The notes under the pieces: generated by a model
Database searches by the model: none
Seen by the model: the letters and a program-made list of their open reading frames with translations, nothing else
What the model was told of the DNA's origin: nothing
In this document: piece by piece, positions 34,635 through 46,180 of the stretch
How positions within the stretch are numbered: position 1 is the first letter of the stretch
How the letters are laid out: each line of letters begins with the position of its first letter
Translations under genes and position numbers: made by a program
Assembly (NCBI GenBank): GCA_963576565.1
Contig: OY755048.1
Span: 4,036,501 to 4,100,500, forward strand
DNA length: 64,000 nt
Direction: 5' to 3'
DNA from: Aspidapion aeneum
Lineage: Eukaryota > Arthropoda > Insecta > Coleoptera > Brentidae

Positions 34635-34878
34635 TTTGTGGATTCACAACACTATTCGCTTATTGTCACATAAGTTATTGTTCTGGCAAATATGTACGCC
34701 TTTAAACCTTTTTATGGCGTTGTTCACTTTTGAAAAGGAAAAATTTTAAGCTTCCTCCCAAACAACAATCGATGTACTGTCAATTATCAGCTGTGACTGT
34801 CATTGTCAGGTGTGACAGCCAATTTTTTTTTCTGTTGGCCTTGCACTCTGGGGCCGTTCTAAAAACGGTAAGGGGGTA

Positions 34879-35067
34879 TTATTGGGGCCATTCATAAATC
34901 ATATAACAGTTTTGCTTTTTCCACTGTTTTTTTTTTATCTGTTCTACTAGCAGTGAAGCTTTCCTGGCTAAGTTTTCAAGATCTTCAAATGAACCTTTTA
35001 AAATTTTTGTAGTAATTCTAATATCTTGTCCCTTGCTCTGCCCTCCCACCCGCCTTAAATACGCCAC
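34879..35067 (-). CDS. candidate 62-residue ORF next to a hAT-like terminus
   Basis: A minus-strand frame just inside a CAGTGGCG terminus (35071) reads GSFEDLENLARKASLLVEQI followed by a Lys-rich end, an amphipathic helix pattern reminiscent of helical linkers in trafficking proteins. The evidence is weak: one short ORF, no splice sites, possible transposon context. Confidence 0.15.
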   Translation of the reverse strand: MAYLRRVGGQSKGQDIRITTKILKGSFEDLENLARKASLLVEQIKKKQWKKQNCYMIYEWPQ

Positions 35068-35521
35068 TGTTTATAGCCATGATGGGCACAGTTGAATGCG
35101 AATGAAACTTATATGAGAGTCTTGAGTCCCTTAAGCGCCCCCGAGACGATCAATTAAATTGACAATCGCGATTGATGAAGCTTCAATGTTTTATCAATCG
35201 TCAGTTTAGTGAATTTCTCGAGTCGTTTATTTTTGTGAACGGTATTTTTGGTCTTAACTTTGGCAGTATACAGTCAAAAGAAAGCCACGACAAAAGAAAA
35301 GAGGAGGTGACGTTGGTCGAAAGAGAGGTATAAGATTCGTGTATAAACTGAGAAGCCGCATTCTGGATGTTGCCAAGCCAGGTTTTCCTTAGCCGTGTTT
35401 GAATTTCTGAAAATTTAACTAAGTTGACGCCGCTACAATGACAGAAATGAATAAAAAATGTGACCCCCAAAACCTGAGATTCTTAGGTTTTCTTAAATTT
35501 TTTTCAAAAAGTAAGCTTTTT

Positions 35522-35669
35522 ATACCCTGTTTCCACCAATGCAGGCCCACCCCGATTCAAAAAACGCATCACGTGATGGGCCATGGATTTGCACTGGTTT
35601 TAAATGCAGCGTCACCTGATGCGTTTTTTTGAATCAAGGTGGGCATGCATAGGTGGAAACCGGGTGTTA
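35522..35669. mobile_element. palindromic MITE, about 148 bp
   Basis: Arms ACCCTGTTTCCACC...GATTCAAAAAACGCATCA and the inverse ending GGTGGAAACCGGGTGTTAG fold on each other over about 55 bp. Non-coding. The target duplication is unclear. Confidence 0.55.
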
Positions 35670-37020
35670 GGGAAAACTATTTAATTACCGTTCTTATAGA
35701 AAATACAATTTGCTTTGATTTTTAACGATGTATAAGTCAGTGAGGTACGACCTATGACAAAGTCTCCAGCGGCGTCCGTTTATTGAGGTAATGTAAAATA
35801 AAATTAAAAAAGAAACATATGTTTATTGCAGGTTCGGTTTGGTTAAGAAAATGGGGTAAATTTTCTTAAAAACTGAGTTCTCTATCAAAAATTGTGAACC
35901 ATAGTCGATTGAAAACAATGAAATTTCCTTATAAATGATGTATAATAAGGCAAGATTAGTTTTATTTATAAACATTTTGGGGCGTCCGTAAATTACATCA
36001 ATTTTGAAAAATCACCAAAGTGACCAATTTTCTCAAAAACTAAGCTTTTAATTTATAATTAAAAACACACAGAGTTAGGATTTATCTATTTTTAAATTTT
36101 ATTAAACGATTTTTACAATTAAATCTATTTTTATATTATAATACTGACTGATAGTGGTAGGTAATTAAATAAGTAATAGTACTCTTACAATAGCTATATG
36201 TGAACAATTTGAAAAAAAAAATCTAAAAAAAGTTTATTTCATATTTAATTCTTTTATTATTTTATTTACAATTAAAATAGTAGGCAGTTTAACAAACGTC
36301 ATGACAATTATATTTTAAAACATACACAAATTAATTTAACTTCATTATTATATAGCTAACATTTTAAAAACTTTTTTATCGTCAGGTCGTATAATTTTAA
36401 AAGAGTATTTTAATCGTCCTTTCAAGTTATATAACTATTCTTAAGCTCTTCTTAAATTTCATAAAAGATATTACTACATTAGGTTTTACCTATATAGGTC
36501 CGAAAAGAAAAAGCGTAAGTATAACTTAATAGGTACACTTATGAACATTTAAAAAATAATAAAAAAAAGTCACAGCTTTAAGCCCTAATTGACAAATTCC
36601 TGGAATTTTTTGCTCATAGGGTGAAATGGCATATAGGGTAGTCTAAAAAACAACTCTTGTAATATTGCACATCAAAATAAAAGTTAAAAAATATACAAAG
36701 GTATAAAGTAGATAATATATCCTAGGGAGTGATAGAATACCCCATATTCCTTTAATTCAAATTTGTATCGGACGTATTATTAAAATCCTATTCTATTTTT
36801 GTTTAATGAGATTCTAATTTTTGTAGTTAATTTTTAAAGAATACAAAGTCAAATTTAAAAGTTCTTAAACCCTAAACGGTTTCATAATTTTGAAGCTTAA
36901 CTTATTTTATTATTTTAATAAAATAAGTAAGCTAAAATAATTATACGGCGTATAATTCGATTATTATTTTATCTAAAATCTAAAAAAAATTCAAATTTAT
37001 CATCAAAGTCATTAAAAATA
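35670..37020. other. AT-rich intergenic stretch
   Basis: No gene, RNA or repeat boundary that I can support. Poly-A and poly-T rich. Confidence 0.5.
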
Positions 37021-37362
37021 CAGTACAGTCCCGATTATCCGAAATAATGTGGACCAAAGTAATTTCGGATAATCGAAATTTCGGTTAATCCGATTTTTTT
37101 TTTGGAAAATAGGAGTTTAGGATGCGTATATCATTAGATCGACTTAAAAACATTTGTAACACTCTGTCGGCTAACTAAAACAATTCGTATTTTAGACCGT
37201 CGTATTGCCGTGAAACCCCGAGGGGAACCACTTAGCAGTATAGGTAAATCCCAGACGCGTTTCGTCTAATGCGAATTTTTAATGGGGATTTTTGTTTTTA
37301 AAGTTTGTTTCGGATAAACCGGATTTCGGAAAATCGCGATTCGGATAATCGAGATTGTACTG
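37021..37362. mobile_element. pogo/Tigger-like MITE, 342 bp, TA duplication
   Basis: Ends CAGTACAGTCCCGATTATCC and the inverse GGATAATCGAGATTGTACTG, flanked by TA (37019-37020 and 37363-37364). The interior repeats the TTCGGATAATCG motif. No transposase is readable. Confidence 0.8.
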
Positions 37363-37888
37363 TAATAAGATTCTATACAAAGAGGTATATCCGACTTACA
37401 CAAAAAGTTTTACTATTATTTACAATAAATAAAAATAAATAAATAAAAACGAATATACACGCAGTCCATAATTGAATTTCGATAATAAAAAAAAATCAAA
37501 GAGGGATGACTGTTTATATATTTTAAACTTTGTCACACACCTATATGATTTTTGTTTTTTGCATCTTGTGTAGAAATTGGAATATTATTATAAAAAAAGT
37601 CATTTAGAATTTGTTTTATACAGATCAAAATGGAGTTAGACAGTATAATTAATGGAGTCGTCCCAAAAAATATTATACAGGGTTTTTTATAAGGTCGAAC
37701 ATTTAATGCAATTTTTTTTTCCAGTACCTAAAACACATACGATCATTTCAGTTTACTTTGGGTTGTTGGCTGCCAGGCAGATGACGGATAGTTTTTAGCA
37801 TTGTTGTGGCAGCCAAGATAACCTAAACAAGAATTCAATCCATTCGTCAACTTTTAAACTTCATCCAAAAGTAAACTGAATACATCAT

Positions 37889-39253
37889 ATGGGTGGGCCA
37901 AAAAAAAAACCGGATAAAATGTATTTTTGCACTATGTCATCGATTTTCAGGCCAAAAATATTTATGTCTTAATTTCCAAGATGGCAGACAGAATCAAAAC
38001 ATCACCCTCAACATGACCCTTTAAAGAAGCTCGGTTATTCTTATGTTCCGGACATTTTATAGAATGTTTTCTAGAATTAATAAAAAAGCCCTAGTTCCGA
38101 CACGCATAACGAGCTATGAATCATCGGTTCAGGGTTTCCGATTTTTTTAAAAACATTGTATAACCAATTATACAACAATAATTATAAAACAAAAAACATC
38201 ATGGTAAAGCAAATGGCAAGGAGATGTTGAGAATTGAAGATGGCGGACAGAATCAGACTTGAACTTTTAAAGAGGTTCGTTTGTTCTTATGTTCTGAGAA
38301 CCTTTGGAAGTTTTTTGAATTCCTAGAAAAGCTCTGTCTCCGCCGCGGAATCCGAGGTACGAATCATAGAAATGGGTTTCGTGGTTTCCGAAAGAATAAT
38401 TTTTGTTTTAACCATTATTTTACAGACCATACAATTGCCGTTCGAATTCTTTTTTTTAGCATGCATTTCCTTACAAATGTACGATTATTGTACCTAGTCC
38501 AATTAAATTAAAATCGTTACAGTGATAATTTGTATTTTATTAAAATCGTTTCAGTAATAATGATTTTGTTGGCTCTCATCATTGTCTACGAGTTCAAACA
38601 TTGGTTAGAACGAACAAACACTATCATCTCGAGAGCTACTAATTGATTTTAATTTAGTACCTTGTTGTGTGTGGAGAGTTTTGATCATTTAGATATAGAA
38701 ATTTTAAAATGGTTAAAAATGTCTCACAACATAAAAAAACAATTCTTTATGTATAGTCAAATTTGATTAAGTCCACCATCTTGGATTTTAAGATGGTGAC
38801 AAATTTTAATAATTATTTTTAAAGTCGATCCCTACTATATTGCTTTTGATTCGTTAAAATCGGTTCAGTAAAAATTAATTTATGGCGAAATTTATGTAGA
38901 TAATTGAGAACGCAATCGTATGATTAGTAAAACAATTATTGAAAAAAATATATTATTCGGGAACCACTAAACCGGTTTTAATGAGTGGTAACTCGTTTTG
39001 CGTGGCAAAAATAGGGCGTTTTTTTCGAATTCAAAAAATGTTATAAACAAATTTCGGAATATAAGAACAGACCTCTTTGAAGGGTTAAGTTTGATTCGGT
39101 CTGCCAGTTTGGATTTTAAGATGGCGGACAAAAATATATTTTTGCTCAAAAGCCTAATCAACTAGCTGCATAGTCCAGTTTGTTTCATTAAAACAGGTAA
39201 TGTTCGAACGTTAGAATAAAAAAATAATTTGTCCGGTTTTTTAGCCTACCCGG
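37889..39253. mobile_element. CCGGGTGGGC-ended element, copy A
   Basis: Starts with GGGTGGGCCAAAAAAAAA and ends with the inverse TTGTCCGGTTTTTTAGCC plus TACCCGG. The interior holds repeated AAGATGGCGGACA-type motifs in both orientations. No ORF. Copy B is at 49500-52583, and an arm fragment ends at 40306. Confidence 0.65.
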
Positions 39254-39379
39254 TATATAAACCAATTTATTTTTACTTAGAACATAAATTTTCTTTTGGA
39301 AAATGCAGGATGACACCATTATAATCTAGAATGTATAATAAATATAAATAGTCCAAAAAAACATGTGTGGTACTATTAG

Positions 39380-39592
39380 TCAGTCAGAATTGGTTGCGTG
39401 GGTAAACGTCGAAGCGTTGGTACGATCGACGTTCATGGGTACGTCTGGCAGCCCAGTGGAATCTTCCCAGTCGGAATGGGTGGACGAGTCTTCTCCCACC
39501 TCCATACCGTAGTCTTCGTCGGTTATGACGTCATCAGACGTGGTCGTCGGCGCAGGCGTGGTCGTCGCCTGCTGTTCGTGACTGGAGTCGAC
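39380..39592 (-). CDS. acidic 3'-terminal coding exon of an unidentified gene
   Basis: A GC-rich island in AT-rich surroundings. After a plausible acceptor (AATAATAG/GTC) the minus frame stays open for 70 codons to TGA at 39382-39380, with residues typical of a disordered acidic tail: ATTTPAPTTTSDD, VITDEDYGMEVGEDSSTHSD, WEDSTGLPDVPMNVD. Codon use is far from that of the surrounding repeats. A minus-strand AATAAA at 39271-39266 lies 110 bp downstream, as expected for a last exon. The FGF exon at 46813-46181 is the next upstream coding sequence on this strand and ends at a possible weak donor (CAG/GTTGTT) in phase 0, so this could be its tail. No domain is recognised. Confidence 0.5.
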   Translation of the reverse strand, partial: VDSSHEQQATTTPAPTTTSDDVITDEDYGMEVGEDSSTHSDWEDSTGLPDVPMNVDRTNASTFTHATNSD

Positions 39593-39949
39593 CTATTATT
39601 TCGTACATATATGATTTATTTTTATCTGTTTTTTTTTCAGTTAGTTTCTGGTTACAAAATAGCAAAACTAAACAAACTTACTCAAAAATAAAATATATTT
39701 TTTGTACAGAAAAAGACAATCTTTCATAAAGAACGTAACCCTTTTCAATGCTGGGCAGTAGTTAACTACTTTTATAGATAACTTTTTCCGTAAAAGTAGT
39801 TCGATTATTTTTATTCTGAGTTTATTACTACGTTTAGTAATTTAACTACTTTTGCGAAATTTGATTGCTTTTAAAATATTTAACTACTAGTAGTACCTAT
39901 ATTTTTTTAAATAATCAAATTCAGCGATAGTTTTTTATTAGTATATTTT

Positions 39950-40306
39950 ATTAATATCGTTTTAGTCAAAATTAATCTATAAGAAAATTAATACAGACCG
40001 AGTGAGAAGGTAATGTAAACAAAGGTTGAAACAAATTTTTTATTTTTTTTGAAAACCAATAAATCGATTTTAGTTACTCATACCTCGTTATGCGAGACGA
40101 AAATAGAGCTTTTCAATAAACTCAAAAAAACAACAAAAAACGTCCGGAAAACGACAATAAACGAGCCTCTTTGAGCCTCTTGCTTCAAAGCAATATTTCT
40201 GCTTAAAAGCTTGATTAATTTCATACAAAGTCTTGTTTGTTCCATTAAAATCGGTGATAAAGTTATACCGATTACAATTATGTCCCGTTTTTTTTGGCCC
40301 ACCCGG
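39950..40306. repeat. arm fragment of the CCGGGTGGGC-ended family
   Basis: Ends with TGTCCCGTTTTTTTTGGCCC followed by ACCCGG, and contains the GGTAACTCG/CGAGACGAAAAT-type interior seen in copies A and B. The left end is missing. Confidence 0.5.
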
Positions 40307-40444
40307 CTTGTAATCAAAAAAGTAGTTAAATACACTACGAATATAACTACTTTTTTAATTGAGTAGTTAGCAGATGGTTGTACTACATTACTTTTTGCAA
40401 GTAATCTGCCCAGCTCTACCCCTGTTTATACTTAAGCACTTTAT

Positions 40445-40661
40445 AGAGAATTACTGGAATAAAGCCAGGCTATAATAGTGCCAGGCAGTATTGTGACAGT
40501 TTCACATTGAAAACTGACCGTTGATTCTTCAAAACTCACATACCAAAGTCATATAGTAAGAAAAGGCCGTATATTAAAAGATCACAGCTGATCTTACAAT
40601 GTAAAGGTGTCAAAATACAGCCTGGTACTATCATAGCCTAGCTTTACGCCAATAATTCTCT
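40445..40661. mobile_element. MITE with AGAGAATTA ends, copy 1
   Basis: Inverted ends AGAGAATTACTGGAATAAAG and an inverse ending AATAATTCTCT, followed inward by CCAGGCTATAATAGTGCCAGG and its inverse. Related copies are at 48923-49150 (partial) and 53977-54255. Non-coding. Confidence 0.7.
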
Positions 40662-41490
40662 TATGTGGGACAAAATATGTCACTAATATAAGGGTATACC
40701 GTTTATTATCGTGGACTTCATTTTGAGCAAGTTTGGATTTATTAAAAAATTAGAGAAAACGAACTCCACAAGTATTAATTTCAATAACCAAAATCAAAAT
40801 CTACAAGACATGCATGCAAAAACTATCTACTTAGAATATGATTGTTACCCTACTATCTACTAAACAAGAAAGTCTACATAATTAATTTTCAACTCTTTAA
40901 AAATTGAACATGTAATTAACAATCTTTGGCATTAAATTTTTTGAATCGCGGAAATTTTGGCAAAAAAGTTTTCAAAAACTTTTTTTGATTGCACGTTTTT
41001 TAAAAAAATCGTTTTTTTGAACAAAATTTCTAATTTCAATTTTTTTCAAATAATTTTTTCAAACTACATTTTTCTCTAAGAGAAGTTTAGTTAGTTTAAA
41101 ACAGAAAATTTCTGTACAAAAAATTTTTTTTTACTCATTTTTTTAAAAAGAAGTGTTTAAAAAACTTTTCCGCGACCCATATTTTTTAAGTTCTAACCGT
41201 GGCAGTTTTAATACTGGAAGTCTAATATGCTAATAAATAAGTAAAACAACTTTGTGGTAAGAAACAAAAATTAGCTTTTCAAGAGAAGTTATTTGAAAAT
41301 GAAACCAATTGTAAATAAATTATCCCATATTTCTATCCAATGACGAATCCAGGGTTTCGGGGGATTTTTAATAATCTATGGCTTCAAAAGCACTACATGC
41401 AAATAAAATGTGCCGCTGGGAAATTTTTTGAAATTAAAGTAATTTTTATCAAAAACGTAGCAGGCGTGTTCACTTGTTGTTTTGCTATTT
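40662..41490. other. AT-rich stretch with no gene seen
   Basis: Homopolymer-rich sequence. No supported exon, RNA gene or element boundary. Confidence 0.5.
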
Positions 41491-42208
41491 TAGCTCACAC
41501 ATATACTATACTATAGTAGTGTGAGCTATGGTGATCCTAATTTTTTCGAGAAAAAAAAGTTGATCCGATTTCAAATTTTTTTATATATCTTTGCGTTTCA
41601 GATGATTTTGAAACTTTTTTGTTGCGCCGTCTGTCTGTCTGTCTGTATGTCTGTAACGACCAACGCGCATAACTCAAAAACCGCTTGGCCGATTTTAATG
41701 AAATTTGGTACCTAGGCTGGGTCTTGGGTCGAGATGGTCCCATTTAAAAATGAACAAAATCCACCGAACAGAAACCAAATAAAAGGGTGGGGGTAGATTT
41801 CAAAAATTAGAGTTTATGTGAAAATATGGCGTGTGTGATATCAAACGAAAGGTAATTGAGTCTGCAGTTAAACAAAATACATTTTAATTTATTTAAAAAA
41901 AAAGGGTGGGGGTATATTTTAAAAATTAGAGTTTAAGTGAAAATATGGCGTGTCTGATATCAAACGAAAGGTAATTGAGTCCGGAGTTTAACAAAATACA
42001 TTATAGTTTTTTGTTTTTTTTAAGGGTGGGGGTAGATTTCAAAAATTTGAGTTTAAGTCAAAACATGGCTTGTGTGGTATCAAACAAAAGGTAATTTAGT
42101 CTGGAGTTAAATAAAATATATTTCAGTTTTTAGTTATATTAGCTCACACGTACACTATAACTATAGTACCTAGTGTGAGCTTAGGGCAGATATTGGCAGA
42201 GTATTTTT
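41491..42208 (+). mobile_element. Helentron/DINE-1-like element, copy 7
   Basis: Full-length forward copy with intact hairpins at both ends, a short GTCT tract and three core units. Confidence 0.85.
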
Positions 42209-43012
42209 AATGGACCTTTTGAATAACTTTTATGTCAGAAGAGAGGGGAGAATGGGATCTTCTGCTTCCTCCTGGATTCGCCGTTGTTTCTATCAATAAA
42301 ACCACAGAATTGCTAGTTTTTCTATGACAGAACCCTACTTATATATTTGACTAGTATTTTTAGTACAAAACTCTATAATACAGGCCACACTACAGTCTAT
42401 AATGTGTCGAAATGAAAAAAAATTAGAATTTTTACAAAAAAGGTTCTGTTAGACAATTAGTTAAAAAAAATAAAGATACAGCGGCGTGCCAAAGCTCCGA
42501 TTCTTAAATTATGTAACGCAAAAACTAAAACTACTACCCCTCTCTCTTTAATTCATTACAAGTAACATAATTTAAGAACAGACCAAAATTAAAATTCACA
42601 ATGAGTTTAATTTAAAATTTAAAGCGATTTTATAGTTTAATACCTAACTTTCGAGAAGCATTTTATGTTGGGCAAAGGGTCAATTCCCCCTATTTCGACC
42701 CTGCTGAATCCGAATATCTCCCCCCTTTCTCCGAAATGTTGACAGGGGCTAAGAAAACCCCCATAAATCTCCCAAAACCTAAATATTTTAGGTTTTATTC
42801 AATTTTTTTCAATAATCCTTTTGGTAAAAATTAAAAAAAAACTTTTTTGTGGAGAAAAAAATTTCATTTTTAACGATGTATTGATCGATAAGGTTAGGAG
42901 AATGAATTATCTCTTTAGTGACGTCCATGGGTTGGATTATTTAGAAAAATATGTTTATTATAGGTTTTATAAAATTTTCTCAAAAAGTACACTTTTTGAG
43001 AAAAACAATATA

Positions 43013-44816
43013 CAATGAAACCTCCTATAAGCGGACACTCACGTCACGGTTCCGTCGATTTTGTCCACTTATGGGAGGTGTCCGCTTATGAGAGGGAACT
43101 GCGAAATTTTAAGAGATATTTCTTAACAATTTGCGCTGCTTGAGTTTTTCCGCTATTAAATTTTTCAGCAATCTTTCGTGCTGATAGATGATCCTTCCCA
43201 ACTAACATTTATAGTAGCGGCTACATGTTCTAAAGGCTTTGCTACTTTCTTATAGTAGAAATGTGGTGATCCCAACCAAAATTTGTTACTTTTTAGTTCT
43301 AACTACTATTTAGTATCAGGAAATAGTAGATGTTTCGTAAAAACGACCCTCTAAACTACTTCATAGGATTGTTTCTTGATAGTCGATTCTAATAGTCTTC
43401 TCTACCACAATAGGACGTTGCTAAAGTTTTACTTTCTTTTTAGTCGTTATTTCGTAGTCGCCCTGACTTTTATATCCTACTTAATTACCACTAGAAAGTT
43501 AAGCTTCATTGGAGTCCCAAACAAGTGTATCCGACAACTACATTATAACTTTAATTTTTACCACAAAAGTTTGTGTCATCATAGTAACATCTGATGTAAC
43601 AATGTAGACAAAATAACTTTTTGGATCAACTTTAAAGCCGCAACTACTTTCAAGTAACCTTTTCGACTATCAGGGAATATAGTTTGGGACGCCATGTTTT
43701 TATGTAAGAAAGAAAATTTAATATTTTTGTTGTCGTTTTATGAGCTCATATTAAAGAGCCATACTATTTTATAAACAAATTAGTTGAAGCTTACCAAAAA
43801 TGCTCTTCTTAAGCACCATTTGTTGGAGTTAACTGTCGATTATGAAAACATAACCTCCAAAATCACAACACAAAAATTCCATCAGCTACCAGAAAACGGC
43901 TCAATTTTACGGGCGCACCGGTTTTTTGCAATATATATAATGCATGTTATACAAAAAACTTTGCGTCGCACTCGAATTTTGATCCTCTGCTCGTAAATTC
44001 TCACACTTTTGGATAACATAGTTCATATTATAACCATAACCAAACAAAAAAACTAAGCGAGTCTGTTTACTGTTGTGTCCACCATATTGTGTAACAATTC
44101 TACCAAAAAGAAACGATTATATTATTTGCAACTACATCGCAACTTTTATGCCATTACGGAAAAAAAACAGCCTCTACGACGTAGTAGATACCTGGCAACG
44201 ACGTAGTAGTGTAGTTGTTACTACAGTGACTTTAAACACTTGGCCAAGTAGTTATAACCAGAAATTGGTTCCCCACTTAGGGAATTATAACGTCGCTGTA
44301 TGGTATACTGAGACGTAGCGGGAGTACGTTGCGGTTACTTTTAAGAAATTCTTTCTAGTTGGGGTTTCGTCGTTACAACTTTAATTGTTTGTTGGGTTCT
44401 CCGAAACGTTAACAAATTCCATTTTTCACGTAAACTAAAAAGCTTTTTACTAGGCATCATTTCAAACAGGTCTATTACTACCCAATTGAATAATAAAAAT
44501 AGAACATCAGTGCCGCCCCTGCCGAAGAAAACGGAAAGAAGTAATTCCCCGGCTGCATAGTGCGTTGTTGCCAACATACGACATAATATTTATGCCCATG
44601 TCGTGCAGTGCTCCATTCCGTTGTCAGAGGTTCACGTCCGGTTAAGGGAGGTTTCAGAACTTTTTAAACAAAAAAAATTATCCGCGTCCGGTTTTTAGTG
44701 TCCGGTTATAGGAGTGAATTTTACATACATACGGGAAAAGCTTGGTTCCCAAAAAATTTGTCCGCGTAAAGGGAGTGTCCGCTTAATAGAGGTGTCCGCA
44801 AGGAGAGGTTTCACTG
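43013..44816 (-). pseudogene. pogo/Tigger-like transposon with decayed transposase
   Basis: Inverted ends CAATGAAACCTCC and the inverse GGAGAGGTTTCACTG, each flanked by TA (43011-43012, 44817-44818), followed inward by GCGGACAC and its inverse. Length 1.8 kb. On the minus strand near 43200-43100 a frame reads LSARKIAEKFNSGKTQAAQI, the CENP-B-type helix-turn-helix of pogo transposases. The N-terminal DNA-binding domain would be expected near the start of the ORF, but the catalytic DDE part is not readable, with many stops. Inactive remnant. Confidence 0.7.
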
Positions 44817-45106
44817 TATACTTTATTGTCAAAAATAAAATTTTCTTACAATAGCATCCGGGACACATTTTTGGCCGAAAGCCTCGTTGAGCTTCGCTAG
44901 ATATAAGGCCCCACGGATGCTAAGAAATAATTATACAAAAATCCCACTTGCACCTATTTTTTTCCAGGTGAATTCTTAATATGACTGCGCTGTATAGCGT
45001 GGGGTTCATGTTTCACTTAAAACTCCAGAGGCGTACTTACTTATATAAATAAATTTTCAAAAAGAACCAAAATAATCAATTTCTGTTTCCTATATGTTTT
45101 GTCTAT

Positions 45107-45829
45107 TAGCTCACACATATACTATACTATAGTAGTGTGAGCTATGGTGATCCTAATTTTTTCGAGAAAAAAAAAGTTGCTCCGATTTCAAAAATTTTTA
45201 TATATCTTTGCGTTTCAGATGATTTTGAAACTTTTTTGTTGCGCCGTCTGTCTGTCTGTCTGTCTGTCTGTATGTCTGTAACGACCAACGCGCATAACTC
45301 AAAAACCGCTTGGCCGATTTCAATGAAATTTGGTACCTAGGCTGGGTCTTGGGTCGAGATGGTCCCATTTAAAAATGAACAAAATCCACCGAACACAACC
45401 CAAATAAAAGGGTGGGGATAGATTTCAAAAATAAGAGTTTATGTGAAAATATGGCGTGTGTGATATCAAATGAAAGGTAATTGAGTCTGGAGTTAAACAA
45501 AATACATTTTAATTTGTTTTAAAAAAAGGGTGGAGTATATTTTAAAAATTAGAGTTTAAGTAAAAATATGGCGTGTGTGATATCAAACGAAAGGTAATTG
45601 AGTCCGGAGTTTAACAAAATACATTTTAGTTTTTGTTTTTTTAAGGGTGGGGGTGGATTTCAAAAATTTGAGTTTGAGTCAAAACATGGCTTGTGTGGTA
45701 TCAAACAAAAGGTAATTTAGTGTGGAGTTGAATAAAATATATTTCAGTTTTTAGTTATATTAGCTCACACGTACACTATAACTATAGTACCTAGTGTGAG
45801 CTTAGGGGCCCATATATTGGCAGAGTATT
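45107..45829 (+). mobile_element. Helentron/DINE-1-like element, copy 8
   Basis: Full-length forward copy with intact end hairpins. It lies about 350 bp downstream of the FGF exon (on its minus strand). Confidence 0.85.
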
Positions 45830-46180
45830 TTTTTAAAACTAAGCTTCTTAAGAAAAATTTATTTTTCTACCTTATCCTATCTTGCTTATTTTCTGCTTGT
45901 TTTTAAAATATAAAAAACGTTTTTTTTTGTAATTTTTTTATGCGATCCCAATTTACGGACGACCCTGGAGAGTTACCGATAACATATATCCCATTCTATT
46001 TTACACCTTTTGAAAGGAAATTATCCACCGTAAAGTAAACCATTTGCCCAAAAGTAAGATGACAGCACGCCACTGATAATTTTGTTAATAAAAATGTAGA
46101 ATTTTAAACAACTTATTTTACTAAACACGAATTTTCAAAAGATTCAAATCCAATCCAATTAATCAAACATTTAAAATGGA

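Noticed and set aside
34879..35067. Resemblance of a short helical ORF to ESCRT-II Vps36-type linkers
   Set aside because: Too short and low-complexity to support homology. It is kept only as a low-confidence ORF next to a transposon-like terminus.
37200..37300. GC-richer block with GGGGAACCACTTAGCAG and ACGCGTTTCGTC, possibly coding or a hammerhead
   Set aside because: It lies inside the TA-flanked pogo-like MITE. No CTGANGA core accompanies the GAAAC-like motif, and no frame is open.
39398..39691. Plus-strand ORF with an Arg-rich segment (RRGRRRRRGRR)
   Set aside because: It is the antisense shadow of the GC-rich minus-strand exon 39592-39380, whose acidic composition, acceptor, stop and poly(A) signal are more coherent.
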